The notes under the pieces: generated by a model
Databases searched by the model: none
Seen by the model: only the letters and a program-made list of their open reading frames with translations
Told to the model about the DNA's origin: nothing
Shown here: positions 7,892 through 16,645 of the stretch, piece after piece
Numbering within the stretch: position 1 is the first letter of the stretch
Layout of the letters: the number at the start of each line of letters is the position of its first letter
From: Sphingobacterium sp.
Lineage (GTDB): Bacteria > Bacteroidota > Bacteroidia > Sphingobacteriales > Sphingobacteriaceae
NCBI GenBank assembly: GCA_031253985.1
Contig: JAIRVH010000056.1
Location: 1-46,472 of the forward strand
Length of the DNA: 46,472 bases
Direction: 5' to 3'
Translations under genes and position numbers: made by a program

Positions 7892-10255
7892 ATGGAAATA
7901 AAGAAAGTACAACTCAGCACGGCAAAAAGTGCCAATACATATACGAAAAATAGACTTGACTTTGAGCCATTCTTCAAATATCTGGAGTCATTTATAGAAA
8001 ATGGTACTCCATCGGATGACATGATTCCTTTGTTTGCATTGGAACGAATCAAAGAAATAGAATATGTCAGTGGTAAACTCTGCAAACATAATCTCAATGC
8101 CTATAAAGATATCCTGCAATTGATTTATAGCCTATCCGTATCGCTGATTGACACCGATCCGAAAAGATACTGGGCACTTACAACACCGCTAGCGGAAGAA
8201 TCCTTCTATGGAACGGAAGCTTTTTTCGACCTGTGTAGCCAACAGCTTGTAGAGCAAGATCTTCAAGGAAAAATGCGTGCCGGAAGTCTTCTTACTAATC
8301 AAGAAAAGCTCTTTTACACCCTCATCTTCGAACGATTGTATGGATTTTCGTCCAATGAGCAGATCAGCATAGTTTATCATCACCTCAACGATCAGGGTAA
8401 CATCATTGATTATTACGATTTGGACATCGATTTTAAATTTGTTGAGATCAAAGCAAAAAAGACACTGCCTGCAATTGATATAGGTCGTTTATCTGAAAAT
8501 CCCAGTGATTCGCTATTCGATTGGAATACCGTCATCAGCACTGTCAAGTTGGAAGATTTCGAATTATCGGGATTTAGCATCGTGACCTTCAGGAAGACCA
8601 GTACTGAACATACCTTACAGAGAATCCAATCCATTCTATTGGATCTTCCGACCTACAACTATCATCTTTTCTTATCCGACTTAGAGAAAATCATGACGCC
8701 CATATTAAAAGGTGCTGATACTGTTTTTAGCCTATTTCCATTGTTTCAGTTAAATGGAGTGCCTTTTTTTGATTATACCATCACCAATAAAAGCATCCTG
8801 ATCTCCGAAGCCTACAACACAAATAATTCCTTCAGGATCAATGCCGAACTTGCAGGCTACCTCAAACATCCACATGTGATCTTTTACAATAATAATGCGA
8901 TGAATGGGATCCGGAACACAAAGTCTACTTTCGACGAGCAGATTAGCAAATCTGGGGTAAAAGCCTATTTGTGCATCCCACTGATTCATAACCATTCCCT
9001 TTCGGGTATATTGGAAATATACAGCCGTGAAGAGGATCAGCTCGACAATGAGACCATGCAGGCCCTAGGCGCTTTAGTTCCTATTTTATCACAATTATCG
9101 CAGGATATAACCCTGGAATTTAAAAAACGTATTGACGATATTATCATAAACCGCTTTACAACCATACAGCCCTCCGTTCAGTGGAAATTTAACCACGTCG
9201 CCGCCCAATACATCCAGGAAATAGAAAATGACAATCCAGACGCACATATCAAGGCGGTCGTATTTGAAGAGGTCTACCCGCTTTATGGCGCTATTGACGT
9301 CAAAGATTCCACGATCATACGAAACGCTTCTATTTTAAAAGATTTTAGCTTTAAGGTCAAACAGCTCGCAATGCTTATTGATGAGCTGTCTCTGGATGGA
9401 AAGCACAAGTTAATTATCACTTTTTCAAGCCGTGTCGACCAGATTACGAAATCTCTTGATCATATTTCTTTTGATGAATCAATGGTCAAGATCATCGATT
9501 TTTTCAGAAAAGATGTCCAGCCATTTTTGGAAGAAGCCAGAAGGCAATTCCCCGCTAAATTAGAGGTGATTGAACACTATGCAAGACATTTTTTCACCAA
9601 TCGCGAAACAGGTGAATTCTATCGGAATGAATTTGAAACTTCTTTACGCCAAACCAACCAGGTTATCAGCAGGGAACTCGATCATTTCAACAGTTTTATC
9701 CAAGGGAATTATCCGTCTTATTTTCAGAAATTCAGGACAGATGGCATTGAATATGATATCTACATCGGTGAATCCATTACTCCGCAAAACCCATTCAGCT
9801 ACGAGTTTATTAACGTTTTCAGACGTCAGCAGATTATCTCGATGGCTAGAATTGCTTTAAAAACTTACCATCTAAAAGACGTTCTCCCGCTCGCGTTAGA
9901 AACAACACAGCTGATCTTTATCAATCCCCATAGCATTGATATCAGCTTTCGGGAAGATGAACGCCGGTTTGATGTAGAGGGATCGCTCAACATCCGCTAT
10001 GAGATAATCAAAAAAAGAATCGATAAAATCCGGATCAAGCGAACCAAAGAACGGCTTACACAGGTCAATAAAATAGCTATTGTTTATTTATCGGATGAGA
10101 TCTTAAAGGATCTCATGTTAAGTATACAGGCAATCTATGACATGGGCATCATTGAACAGCGCATAGAGCATCTAAAATTGGAGGATGTACAGGGAATCGC
10201 CGGTTTAAAAGCAATTCGTCTTTCGGTGAATCTAAACTATCGGGATTTCTCCTAA
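7892..10255 (+). CDS. Large GAF-domain protein
   Basis: This 787-residue soluble protein has no signal peptide or clear membrane segment. A GAF-like domain lies at about residues 245-410: 'SGVKAYLCIPLIHNHSLSGI' followed by 'LEIYSREEDQLD' is the typical core strand pair, and helices after it resemble a signalling helix. The flanking regions (1-240 and 420-787) are helical, charged and unrecognised; no histidine-kinase, GGDEF or HTH motif is seen. It begins 12 bases after the barrel gene and is probably the last gene of the ppk1 block. It may sense a small molecule or stress and act by protein contact; output unknown. Confidence 0.75.
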   Translation: MEIKKVQLSTAKSANTYTKNRLDFEPFFKYLESFIENGTPSDDMIPLFALERIKEIEYVSGKLCKHNLNAYKDILQLIYSLSVSLIDTDPKRYWALTTPLAEESFYGTEAFFDLCSQQLVEQDLQGKMRAGSLLTNQEKLFYTLIFERLYGFSSNEQISIVYHHLNDQGNIIDYYDLDIDFKFVEIKAKKTLPAIDIGRLSENPSDSLFDWNTVISTVKLEDFELSGFSIVTFRKTSTEHTLQRIQSILLDLPTYNYHLFLSDLEKIMTPILKGADTVFSLFPLFQLNGVPFFDYTITNKSILISEAYNTNNSFRINAELAGYLKHPHVIFYNNNAMNGIRNTKSTFDEQISKSGVKAYLCIPLIHNHSLSGILEIYSREEDQLDNETMQALGALVPILSQLSQDITLEFKKRIDDIIINRFTTIQPSVQWKFNHVAAQYIQEIENDNPDAHIKAVVFEEVYPLYGAIDVKDSTIIRNASILKDFSFKVKQLAMLIDELSLDGKHKLIITFSSRVDQITKSLDHISFDESMVKIIDFFRKDVQPFLEEARRQFPAKLEVIEHYARHFFTNRETGEFYRNEFETSLRQTNQVISRELDHFNSFIQGNYPSYFQKFRTDGIEYDIYIGESITPQNPFSYEFINVFRRQQIISMARIALKTYHLKDVLPLALETTQLIFINPHSIDISFREDERRFDVEGSLNIRYEIIKKRIDKIRIKRTKERLTQVNKIAIVYLSDEILKDLMLSIQAIYDMGIIEQRIEHLKLEDVQGIAGLKAIRLSVNLNYRDFS

Positions 10256-10260
10256 CTTTG
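10253..10260 (+). promoter_or_regulatory. Candidate -7 element for the TRIC channel gene
   Basis: TAACTTTG overlaps the stop codon of the GAF gene and matches TAnnTTTG. It would start an mRNA about 85 bases before the ATG at 10353. No obvious -33 TTTG partner. Confidence 0.35.
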
Positions 10261-10352
10261 CTCTATAAAGGGAAATTTGTCCTGATTGATGATGCTCTGT
10301 CAGTGGCTGTCAATTTGGAGCGTTTAACATAATTATTTTTAAAAGAATTATC

Positions 10353-10964
10353 ATGATTACTGATGCCAACTATTTTTATCTGAGTGATCTGCTGGGCACC
10401 TTATTTTTTGCTATATCGGGAACCCTCTCGGCAAAACGCAAGGATATTGATATTTTTGGAGCTGCCTTTCTAGGCTTTGTGACGGCCATTGGCGGAGGAT
10501 CCATGCGGGATGTATTTTTAAATCTACGCCCAGTGTGGGTCAATGACAGCAATTATCTCATTGCTATTTTCCTGGGAATCCTAATCGCTATCATCTTCAA
10601 TAAACAATTGTACAGTTATTATCGTACATTGACGCTTTTTGATGCCATTGGAATTAGCTTTTTTACCATCTTGGGTGTACAAAAATCGCTCAACTACGAA
10701 AGTAATACCTACGCCGCCATTATCTTTGGAATGTTCACAGCAGTCTGTGGCGGTATGACACGCGATGTCCTTCTCAATGAAACACCGCTAATCTTTAAAA
10801 AAGAAGTATACGCTACAGCCTGTCTGGGTGGTGGTCTCATTTATATATTCCTGGTGCATCTTAATCTCGATCTTTCTTGGGCAGCCTTTATTGGAGCCGC
10901 AGTTGTATTTTTGATTCGGATGACGGCCGTTAAATATCGGTTATATCTTCCGCGCCTGGATTAA
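10353..10964 (+). CDS. TRIC-family (UPF0126) cation channel
   Basis: A 203-residue inner-membrane protein with about seven hydrophobic segments arranged as two three-helix repeats plus one. Each repeat carries the family's glycine-rich signature: 'GGGSMRD' at 47-53 and 'CGGMTRD' at 132-138. Prokaryotic TRIC homologues form trimeric monovalent-cation channels, one pore per subunit. Length and motifs are normal. It is followed by a strong hairpin at 11062-11093 that would terminate it and the convergent def gene. Probably monocistronic. Confidence 0.92.
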   Translation: MITDANYFYLSDLLGTLFFAISGTLSAKRKDIDIFGAAFLGFVTAIGGGSMRDVFLNLRPVWVNDSNYLIAIFLGILIAIIFNKQLYSYYRTLTLFDAIGISFFTILGVQKSLNYESNTYAAIIFGMFTAVCGGMTRDVLLNETPLIFKKEVYATACLGGGLIYIFLVHLNLDLSWAAFIGAAVVFLIRMTAVKYRLYLPRLD

Positions 10965-11061
10965 ATGGAATAAGCCATATCGATTTTAGTTTCTTCTCGA
11001 CAAGGCTAATACCCTAGATAAATTAGTTTGCTTTTAAGACCAGGACGAAGAAAGGTCATAA

Positions 11062-11093
11062 GAAAAAGCGTTAGTTTGGACTAACGCTTTTTC
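11062..11093. terminator. Bidirectional Rho-independent terminator (TRIC/def)
   Basis: A perfect 14-base stem (GAAAAAGCGTTAGT with its complement) and a four-base loop, A-rich on one side and T-rich on the other. It overlaps the stop and last codons of def, which therefore encode the 'KKKR' tail. Confidence 0.85.
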
Positions 11094-11662
11094 TTTTGTT
11101 GGGGGAATTTCATTTTATAACCTACGCGAATATTTCCTTTCGCAATGGCGTCTAATCTCCCCTTCAGCATTGTTTTCTTCAAAGCACTCAGTTTGTCGGT
11201 AAATAATTTCCCTTCAATATGATCATATTCGTGCTGTACCACACGGGCAGCCAGACCCGTTAGGTCCTCTTCGTGTTCTTCAAAGTTTTCATCCAAGTAA
11301 TTGATGCGGATATTTCTGTGACGCAATACGTCCTCATTAATATCTGGTATACTTAAGCACCCTTCACCGAAAGCCCATTTTTCACCAGATTCTTCAACCA
11401 TGATCGGGTTAATGAATACTTTTTTAAAAGATTTGAGCAGCTCTTTATTTTCTTCATCATCTTCTGCAAATGGTGTTGCATCAATAACGAACATACGTAT
11501 AGGCAAACCTACCTGCGGGGCCGCCAATCCAACACCATGAGCCGCATACATGGTATCGAACATATCATCAATCAATTTCTTTAAATCTGGATAGTCTTCA
11601 TCTATTTCATCAGCAACCTTTCTTAATACGGGGTCGCCATACGCCACTATCGGAAGTTTCAT
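11081..11662 (-). CDS. def: Peptide deformylase
   Basis: Removes the N-terminal formyl group from nascent proteins; a metalloenzyme acting at the ribosome exit. All three signature motifs are present: 'GVGLAAPQVG' (43-52), 'EGCLSIP' (100-106, metal ligand C102) and 'QHEYDHIEG' (143-151, ligands H144 and H148, catalytic E145). Length 193 is typical. The ATG at 11662 gives the canonical 'MKLPIVAYGDPVLR' start. A -7-like element at 11859-11866 would give an unusually long leader of about 190 bases. The 3' end is fused with the terminator stem. Confidence 0.97.
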   Translation of the reverse strand: MKLPIVAYGDPVLRKVADEIDEDYPDLKKLIDDMFDTMYAAHGVGLAAPQVGLPIRMFVIDATPFAEDDEENKELLKSFKKVFINPIMVEESGEKWAFGEGCLSIPDINEDVLRHRNIRINYLDENFEEHEEDLTGLAARVVQHEYDHIEGKLFTDKLSALKKTMLKGRLDAIAKGNIRVGYKMKFPQQKKKR

Positions 11663-11858
11663 ATGTAAATAATTATTTATAAGTGCCGATACTCCTTGCT
11701 ATATATGAGTCTACTGCACACTGTTTGCTTTTAAAAGTTGTCACGTATCGATTGTTAATTATGCACAATTTCTTTTGAGATCATATGAGGCTAATTTGTC
11801 GCTCTGCAATATGGTGCATTAACAAGTAGAATCCATAACAAGATTTCATTCTTCAGTA

Positions 11859-11866
11859 CAAAGGTA
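11859..11866 (-). promoter_or_regulatory. Candidate -7 element for def
   Basis: Read on the minus strand, TACCTTTG fits TAnnTTTG. Transcription would begin near 11852, leaving about 190 bases before the def ATG. It is divergent from the candidate promoter at 11914-11921, so the two share about 50 bases of control DNA. Confidence 0.35.
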
Positions 11867-11913
11867 CGGATAATTATTAAAAGTGAATATTTCGTCAAAA
11901 GTTCGATAAAAGC

Positions 11914-11921
11914 TACTTTTG
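11914..11921 (+). promoter_or_regulatory. Candidate -7 element placing the start at or next to the ATG (leaderless mRNA)
   Basis: TACTTTTG matches TAnnTTTG and ends 5 bases before the ATG at 11926. With the usual few-base distance from -7 element to start site, transcription would begin at or beside the start codon. Confidence 0.4.
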
Positions 11922-11925
11922 CTTT

Positions 11926-12705
11926 ATGGATCCATCCTTTCTAAATTTAGCAACACAGTTCAAGATTCGGCTAGAGCAGGCTCTGGAGACTTCATTGAAG
12001 CTTCAGCAACTTGATGGATTTTTACAAATCAATCCAACGGAATCAACAAGTTTAATCTTATTATATCCTTACAATAAATCCGTTAGGCATCAGACTTCCA
12101 CACCGTGCATTCATATTGATGAAGACCAGTTAGTAGCGAAGTTTGACTTAATTCTCAGACGTATTGTTTCCAAAACAAAAAATGAAAGACGTGTTTACGC
12201 GCGAAACACTGTAGTTGCCCGGATAGACAAAAAAACTAGCTTGCAGTTCCTCGTGGAACATCATCTACAGACAGCGCTGCCAGGTAAATACCGCTATGGG
12301 CTGTATGAGCAGGGCGAACTTGTTGCCGTCGCTATATTCTCTGGTGGGAGGCGTATGCTGGATAGAGAGGAAGACTATCGCTCATTTGAATTATTACGAT
12401 TTTGCAACAAATCAGGCTTTAACGTCATCGGCGGATTAAGTAAACTAATTAAGGCTTTCCGTCAGGATTTCTCACCAGGAGATATTATGACCTTTACCGA
12501 TCGCGATTGGAGCCAGCACTCTTCTTTAGAAAAAATTGGGTTTGTAGCGAAAGAAATAACAGCACCGATCAACTTTTGGATCGTAGGAACAACACGGTAT
12601 GCTTATCGAAACACTGCGGAATTAGCTACCCTCAAGGCACAGTTTCCCGCTGGATTTTCAAAGGAAAATATGGGCAGTATCAAGATGATTTTATATATAA
12701 AATAA
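11926..12705 (+). CDS. Uncharacterised protein resembling a homing-endonuclease-associated domain
   Basis: 259 residues, no signal or membrane segment. The region from about 125 to 215 ('YRSFELLRFCNKSGF', 'VIGGLSKLIKAF', 'MTFTDRDWS', 'LEKIGF') resembles the C-terminal accessory domain found beside HNH or Vsr-like nucleases in phages and free-standing homing endonucleases, where the pattern is E-L-x-R-F-x-N, V-x-G-x-x-S-K and x-D-R-x-W-S. Here no nuclease motif is visible; the N-terminal 110 residues are an unrelated, unrecognised region. A GNAT-like fold is possible for the conserved part. It stands alone, divergent from def. Function unknown; the resemblance is from memory of the motif and needs a profile search. 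Confidence 0.7.
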   Translation: MDPSFLNLATQFKIRLEQALETSLKLQQLDGFLQINPTESTSLILLYPYNKSVRHQTSTPCIHIDEDQLVAKFDLILRRIVSKTKNERRVYARNTVVARIDKKTSLQFLVEHHLQTALPGKYRYGLYEQGELVAVAIFSGGRRMLDREEDYRSFELLRFCNKSGFNVIGGLSKLIKAFRQDFSPGDIMTFTDRDWSQHSSLEKIGFVAKEITAPINFWIVGTTRYAYRNTAELATLKAQFPAGFSKENMGSIKMILYIK

Positions 12706-12769
12706 GGTAAATTGTGTATATTGTACACTGTAAGAGTTTGAAAAATAAATAATCAAAAATAATAACGTT

Positions 12770-13942
12770 ATGAAGAGAAAACTTCGCATGGGTATGGTCG
12801 GAGGCGGAAATGATGCCTTTATCGGAGCTGTACACCGTATTGCCGCTTTTATGGATGGCAAGATTGAACTGGTTTGTGGTGCTTTTAGTATTGATCCGCA
12901 GATTTCAAAACAATCTGGAGAAGACCTATTTGTAGCTCCTGAGCGTGTCTATCTAAACTATGAAGAGATGATCGAAAAAGAATCTTTGCTTCCTGAAGGA
13001 GAGCGGATGGATTTTGTGACGATCGTAACCCCTAATTTTTTACATTTTGCTCCAGCTAAGTTGGCAATGGAAAAAGGTTTTGATGTTGTTGTTGAAAAAC
13101 CAATGACTGTATCTGTTGAAGAAGCAAAAGAATTGCAAGAAACAGTAGAGCGTACAGGCCGCACATTGTGCCTTACACATACTTATTCAGGCTATCCAAT
13201 GGTCAAACAAGCCAAAGCTATGATCAAAGAAGGTCATTTCGGTAAGATCAGAAAGATTGTTGTTGAATATCCACAGGGCTGGTTGAGTCGTTTAACAGAA
13301 CGCGAAGGCAATGCGGGAGCAGCCTGGCGTGCAGATCCAAAACGCTCAGGTAAATCTTTGGTTATGGGTGATATTGGTACACATGCGGCTCATTTAGCGG
13401 AATATGTATCGGGCTTGAAGATTGAAGAACTATGTGCTGATCTAACGACATTTGTTGAAGGTCGTCTATTGGACGATGACGGTTCAGTACTTTTGCGTTT
13501 CGAAAATGGCGCAAAAGGTGTATTGATGGCATCACAGATTTCAGCCGGAGAAGAAAATGCTGTTCGTATCCGTATCTACGGTGAAAAAGGTGGGTTAGAA
13601 TGGGCAAATGAAGATCCGAACAATCTAATTATCAAAATGCTCGACCAACCCCGTCAGCTTTACCGCACAGGAAATGCGTATGCTGCACCGTATACATTGA
13701 GTTCTTTTGCAACGCATAATACCCGTGTACCTGCAGGTCACCCAGAAGGTTTATTAGAATCGTTTGCAAATATCTATCGTAATTTTGCAGCAACAGTGAC
13801 GGCAAAACGTGAAGGAAAGACTCCAACAGCTGAACAACTGGATTTTCCAACTGTTTATGATGGAGTAAGAGGTATGGCCTTCATTGATACTGTTGTAAAA
13901 AATAACGAAGGAACAGAAAAATGGACTAAATTTGTTCTGTGA
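12770..13942 (+). CDS. Gfo/Idh/MocA family oxidoreductase
   Basis: NAD(P)-dependent sugar or inositol-type dehydrogenase, cytoplasmic (no signal peptide). The Rossmann motif 'GMVGGGNDAFIGAVHR' is at 8-23, the family's 'EKP' catalytic motif in 'VVEKPMTVSVEEA' near residue 109, and the C-terminal domain motif 'GDIGTHAAHL' near 200. Length 390 is normal. Its TGA stop overlaps the GTG start of the MiaA-family gene by four bases (GTGA), implying translational coupling although no shared pathway is obvious. Substrate cannot be told from sequence. Confidence 0.92.
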   Translation: MKRKLRMGMVGGGNDAFIGAVHRIAAFMDGKIELVCGAFSIDPQISKQSGEDLFVAPERVYLNYEEMIEKESLLPEGERMDFVTIVTPNFLHFAPAKLAMEKGFDVVVEKPMTVSVEEAKELQETVERTGRTLCLTHTYSGYPMVKQAKAMIKEGHFGKIRKIVVEYPQGWLSRLTEREGNAGAAWRADPKRSGKSLVMGDIGTHAAHLAEYVSGLKIEELCADLTTFVEGRLLDDDGSVLLRFENGAKGVLMASQISAGEENAVRIRIYGEKGGLEWANEDPNNLIIKMLDQPRQLYRTGNAYAAPYTLSSFATHNTRVPAGHPEGLLESFANIYRNFAATVTAKREGKTPTAEQLDFPTVYDGVRGMAFIDTVVKNNEGTEKWTKFVL

Positions 13943-14838
13943 TAGACAGATTAAATTCTATACTTTCTCTTTTGGAGCAGCAGGCTGTTCCAAAGGAGAA
14001 AGTTATTGTTATCCTAGGCCCCACAGCCTCTGGAAAGACTAAATTAGCTGTACAGCTGGCCCAACAAATTAACGCTGAAATTATCAGTGCAGATTCTCGT
14101 CAGATCTACCGGAGAATGGACATCGGCACGGGAAAAGACCTATCCGAATACCAAGATATTCCCTATCACCTTATCGACATCCATGAACCGGGAGAACGCT
14201 ATCATCTCGGAAACTTTATAGCGGATTTTCACCAAGCCCAACAATCGATCGCAGCAAAGGGAAAACATACCATCCTTTGTGGTGGCACGGGCTTGTATAT
14301 CCAAAGTGTTATCCAACAGAACCCATACGCATTGATCCCCTCAATCGAGGGACTGAAAGAGTCCTTGCTTGAGTATTCAGAGGCTGATCTATTAAAACGT
14401 CTTCAGGAATATACGGCGCCAGCAAATTTTCAGATAGATCTCTCCACCAAAAAGCGTATGATCCGAGCAATAGAAATACTCGCATTTTTAAAGCTTCATC
14501 CCGATCACATTGTCCCGCAACGGAAGATTGACAGCATTGTTATCGGTTTAAATCCGCCGGTGCAAACTAGACGTGCGCACATTAGCCAAAGACTAGAACA
14601 ACGGTTGAAAGAAGGCTTTTTAGAAGAACTAGAGCAACTATTGTCCGAAGGAATTACACACGAGCAACTGCAATATTATGGTCTCGAATATAAGTATGCC
14701 TCACTACATCTGCTGGGACAGCTCGATTACTTCGCTTTCATCACAAAACTGGAGACAGAAATACACCGCTATGCTAAACGGCAAATGACTTATTTCCGTA
14801 AAATGGAAAAAGATGGCATAATGATCCATTGGGTTTAA
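13939..14838 (+). CDS. MiaA-family tRNA dimethylallyltransferase (divergent, short)
   Basis: MiaA transfers a dimethylallyl group to N6 of A37 in tRNAs reading UNN codons. The P-loop 'GPTASGKT' (27-34), 'ISADSRQIYRRMDIGTGK' and 'GGTGLYIQSV' motifs are canonical, as is the late 'AKRQMTYFRK'. However the usual 'DP..A..I...D..R' segment is reduced to 'IDLSTKKRMIRAIEI', and the 'GYRQ/GYKE' motif reads 'GLEYKY'. Several Bacteroidota have two miaA copies; this looks like the second, diverged type. GTG start at 13939 overlaps the preceding stop. It ends before a bidirectional terminator. A changed substrate is possible. Confidence 0.8.
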   Translation: MIDRLNSILSLLEQQAVPKEKVIVILGPTASGKTKLAVQLAQQINAEIISADSRQIYRRMDIGTGKDLSEYQDIPYHLIDIHEPGERYHLGNFIADFHQAQQSIAAKGKHTILCGGTGLYIQSVIQQNPYALIPSIEGLKESLLEYSEADLLKRLQEYTAPANFQIDLSTKKRMIRAIEILAFLKLHPDHIVPQRKIDSIVIGLNPPVQTRRAHISQRLEQRLKEGFLEELEQLLSEGITHEQLQYYGLEYKYASLHLLGQLDYFAFITKLETEIHRYAKRQMTYFRKMEKDGIMIHWV

Positions 14839-14868
14839 AAACAGCAAATCGAAGCCATATAAAAACAA

Positions 14869-14898
14869 AAAAGGGCTAGTATCACTACTAACCCTTTT
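14869..14898. terminator. Bidirectional terminator (miaA-like/rng)
   Basis: AAAAGGG-C-TAGTA pairs with TACTA-A-CCCTTTT around a TCAC loop, one internal mismatch, with A and T tracts on the two sides. It sits between the convergent MiaA-family and RNase G genes. Confidence 0.8.
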
Positions 14899-14914
14899 CG
14901 TTAATCTCTTTCTA

Positions 14915-16468
14915 TTATAACTTGATTTCTTCATCCTTCGCATTGAAGAAATGGAATTCAGTTAGGTAATATGACGTCATTGGATTTACTTTAATCCATT
15001 TTCCGTACTTCATGAACCATTTCATTCTTTTAGAAATCAAACCAGACTTAATGTAGGCGTCTATATAAGGGTGAACACATAAGGTCACCTTTTTTTCGTT
15101 TTGTTCTTGAAGAATAAATTTCAAATTATTTTCAATATCATCCATCACGACAATACTGGATCGGATTTCACCTGTACCGTCACAAGCCGGACATTTTTCG
15201 TTTGTGACAATATTCATTTCGGGTCTTACGCGCTGACGTGTAATTTGCACCAATCCAAATTTACTTGGTGGCAAAATCGTATGTCTTGCTCTGTCCGACA
15301 CCATACATTCTTTCAAGAACGTATACAACTCTTTTCGGTGGTTGGGTTTATGCATATCGATAAAATCGATGACTACAATTCCGCCCATATCACGCAAGCG
15401 CAGCTGTCGCGCAATTTCTTTTGCTGCTTCCATATTGACCAGCAATGCATTGTCTTCCTGATTCTCCTTATTGGCAGAACGGTTACCGCTATTGACATCG
15501 ATGACATGCAGGGCTTCGGTATGCTCAATAACGAGATATGCGCCACCCGGCAATGTTACAGTTTTGCCAAAAGCTGCCTTGATTTGCTTTTCAACTCCAA
15601 AATGATCGAAAATTGGCTCTTTATGTTTATAAAGTTTGACAATTTTCTCCAAATCTGGAGATATATCGTGTATATATGATTTTGTTTCTTCGAAGATCGA
15701 AGTATCATTAACATAAATATGTGAAAACTCGTCTGTCAAAATATCCCGTAGAATAGTGGATGCACGATCCATTTCGCCAAGAACCTTTTGAGGCGGTTCA
15801 GCATTACGAAGACGTTTGGTAAATAGCTCCCATTTTGAGATCAGGTCCAATAAGTCACGTTGTAGTTCTTCGACACCCTTACCTTCGGAGACTGTACGGA
15901 TAATCACGCCAAAATTTGCTGGCTTAATTCCTTCGACTATCTTTTTGAGGCGGTTGCGTTCGTTACTACCTTTGATACGTTTGGAAATGGAAACAGTACT
16001 TGAGAAAGGTACCAAAACGACAAAACGACCTGCTATTGAAAGGTCTGAACTCAGACGAGGTCCTTTTGTTGAAATGGGTTCTTTGGCGATTTGTACCGGC
16101 ACGAGCATATTTTTGCTCAAGACATCAGAGATCTTACCAGCTTTATCGATATCCTTTTCAAGTTTTAAACTATTGAGCAGTTTCTCTTGATAACTGCCAT
16201 TCTTTACTATACGCGTAAGCTTCAGCAAAGATTGAACTTGAGGACCCAAATCTAAATAATGTAGAAAAGCATCCTTTTCGTAGCCTACATCTACGAAAGC
16301 CGCATTAAGCCCCGGCATGATTCGCTTAATACGTCCGAGATATATGTCTCCAACGGCGAAATTGTTATTTGCGGGCTCGCGGTTAAGTTCAACAAGCTGC
16401 TTATCTTGTAGTAAAGCAATAGTTACCCCTTTATCAGGAGTTGAATCGATAATTAATTCCTTTACCAA
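14915..16468 (-). CDS. rng: Ribonuclease G/E family endoribonuclease
   Basis: Single-strand-specific endonuclease for rRNA maturation and mRNA decay. The N-terminal S1 domain ('GDIYLGRIKRIMPGLNAAFVDV', about 41-110) carries the 5'-sensor region. The two catalytic aspartates are D324 ('HVIDVNSG') and D368 ('VVIDFID'), and the zinc-link cysteines C426 and C429 ('CPACDGTGE') are present. It lacks the long RNase E scaffold tail, so RNase G is the better name. The start is TTG: an in-frame TAG lies two codons upstream and no ATG is available, while 'VKELIIDSTPDKG' aligns with family N-termini. A terminator upstream (16549-16590) separates it from the HU group. Confidence 0.95.
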   Translation of the reverse strand: MVKELIIDSTPDKGVTIALLQDKQLVELNREPANNNFAVGDIYLGRIKRIMPGLNAAFVDVGYEKDAFLHYLDLGPQVQSLLKLTRIVKNGSYQEKLLNSLKLEKDIDKAGKISDVLSKNMLVPVQIAKEPISTKGPRLSSDLSIAGRFVVLVPFSSTVSISKRIKGSNERNRLKKIVEGIKPANFGVIIRTVSEGKGVEELQRDLLDLISKWELFTKRLRNAEPPQKVLGEMDRASTILRDILTDEFSHIYVNDTSIFEETKSYIHDISPDLEKIVKLYKHKEPIFDHFGVEKQIKAAFGKTVTLPGGAYLVIEHTEALHVIDVNSGNRSANKENQEDNALLVNMEAAKEIARQLRLRDMGGIVVIDFIDMHKPNHRKELYTFLKECMVSDRARHTILPPSKFGLVQITRQRVRPEMNIVTNEKCPACDGTGEIRSSIVVMDDIENNLKFILQEQNEKKVTLCVHPYIDAYIKSGLISKRMKWFMKYGKWIKVNPMTSYYLTEFHFFNAKDEEIKL

Positions 16469-16548
16469 AAGCTACTCATTTTTGATACCTATGCAATATC
16501 CTATCGCAATCTTTGGTATCCGATTAAACATTTAAAGAACGTTGTTAC

Positions 16549-16590
16549 GAAAAAAACAATCTACATACCCTTCAAAGACATGTAGATCGT
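16549..16590 (-). terminator. Rho-independent terminator after the HU-TPR-mS38 group
   Basis: On the minus strand a 12-pair stem (core ATCTACAT/ATGTAGAT) with an 11-base loop is followed directly by a run of T. It ends transcripts of the small basic gene and lies about 80 bases ahead of rng, where read-through could set RNase G level. Confidence 0.7.
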
Positions 16591-16645
16591 TTCGTAAAGC
16601 TATCTCAGCAAAATGGGCCAAGATGTTTAAAAGCTCATCACAAGA

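Noticed and set aside
15101..15679. 192-codon plus-strand frame inside rng
   Set aside because: Antisense shadow of a clearly coding gene with catalytic motifs; cysteine- and phenylalanine-rich nonsense.
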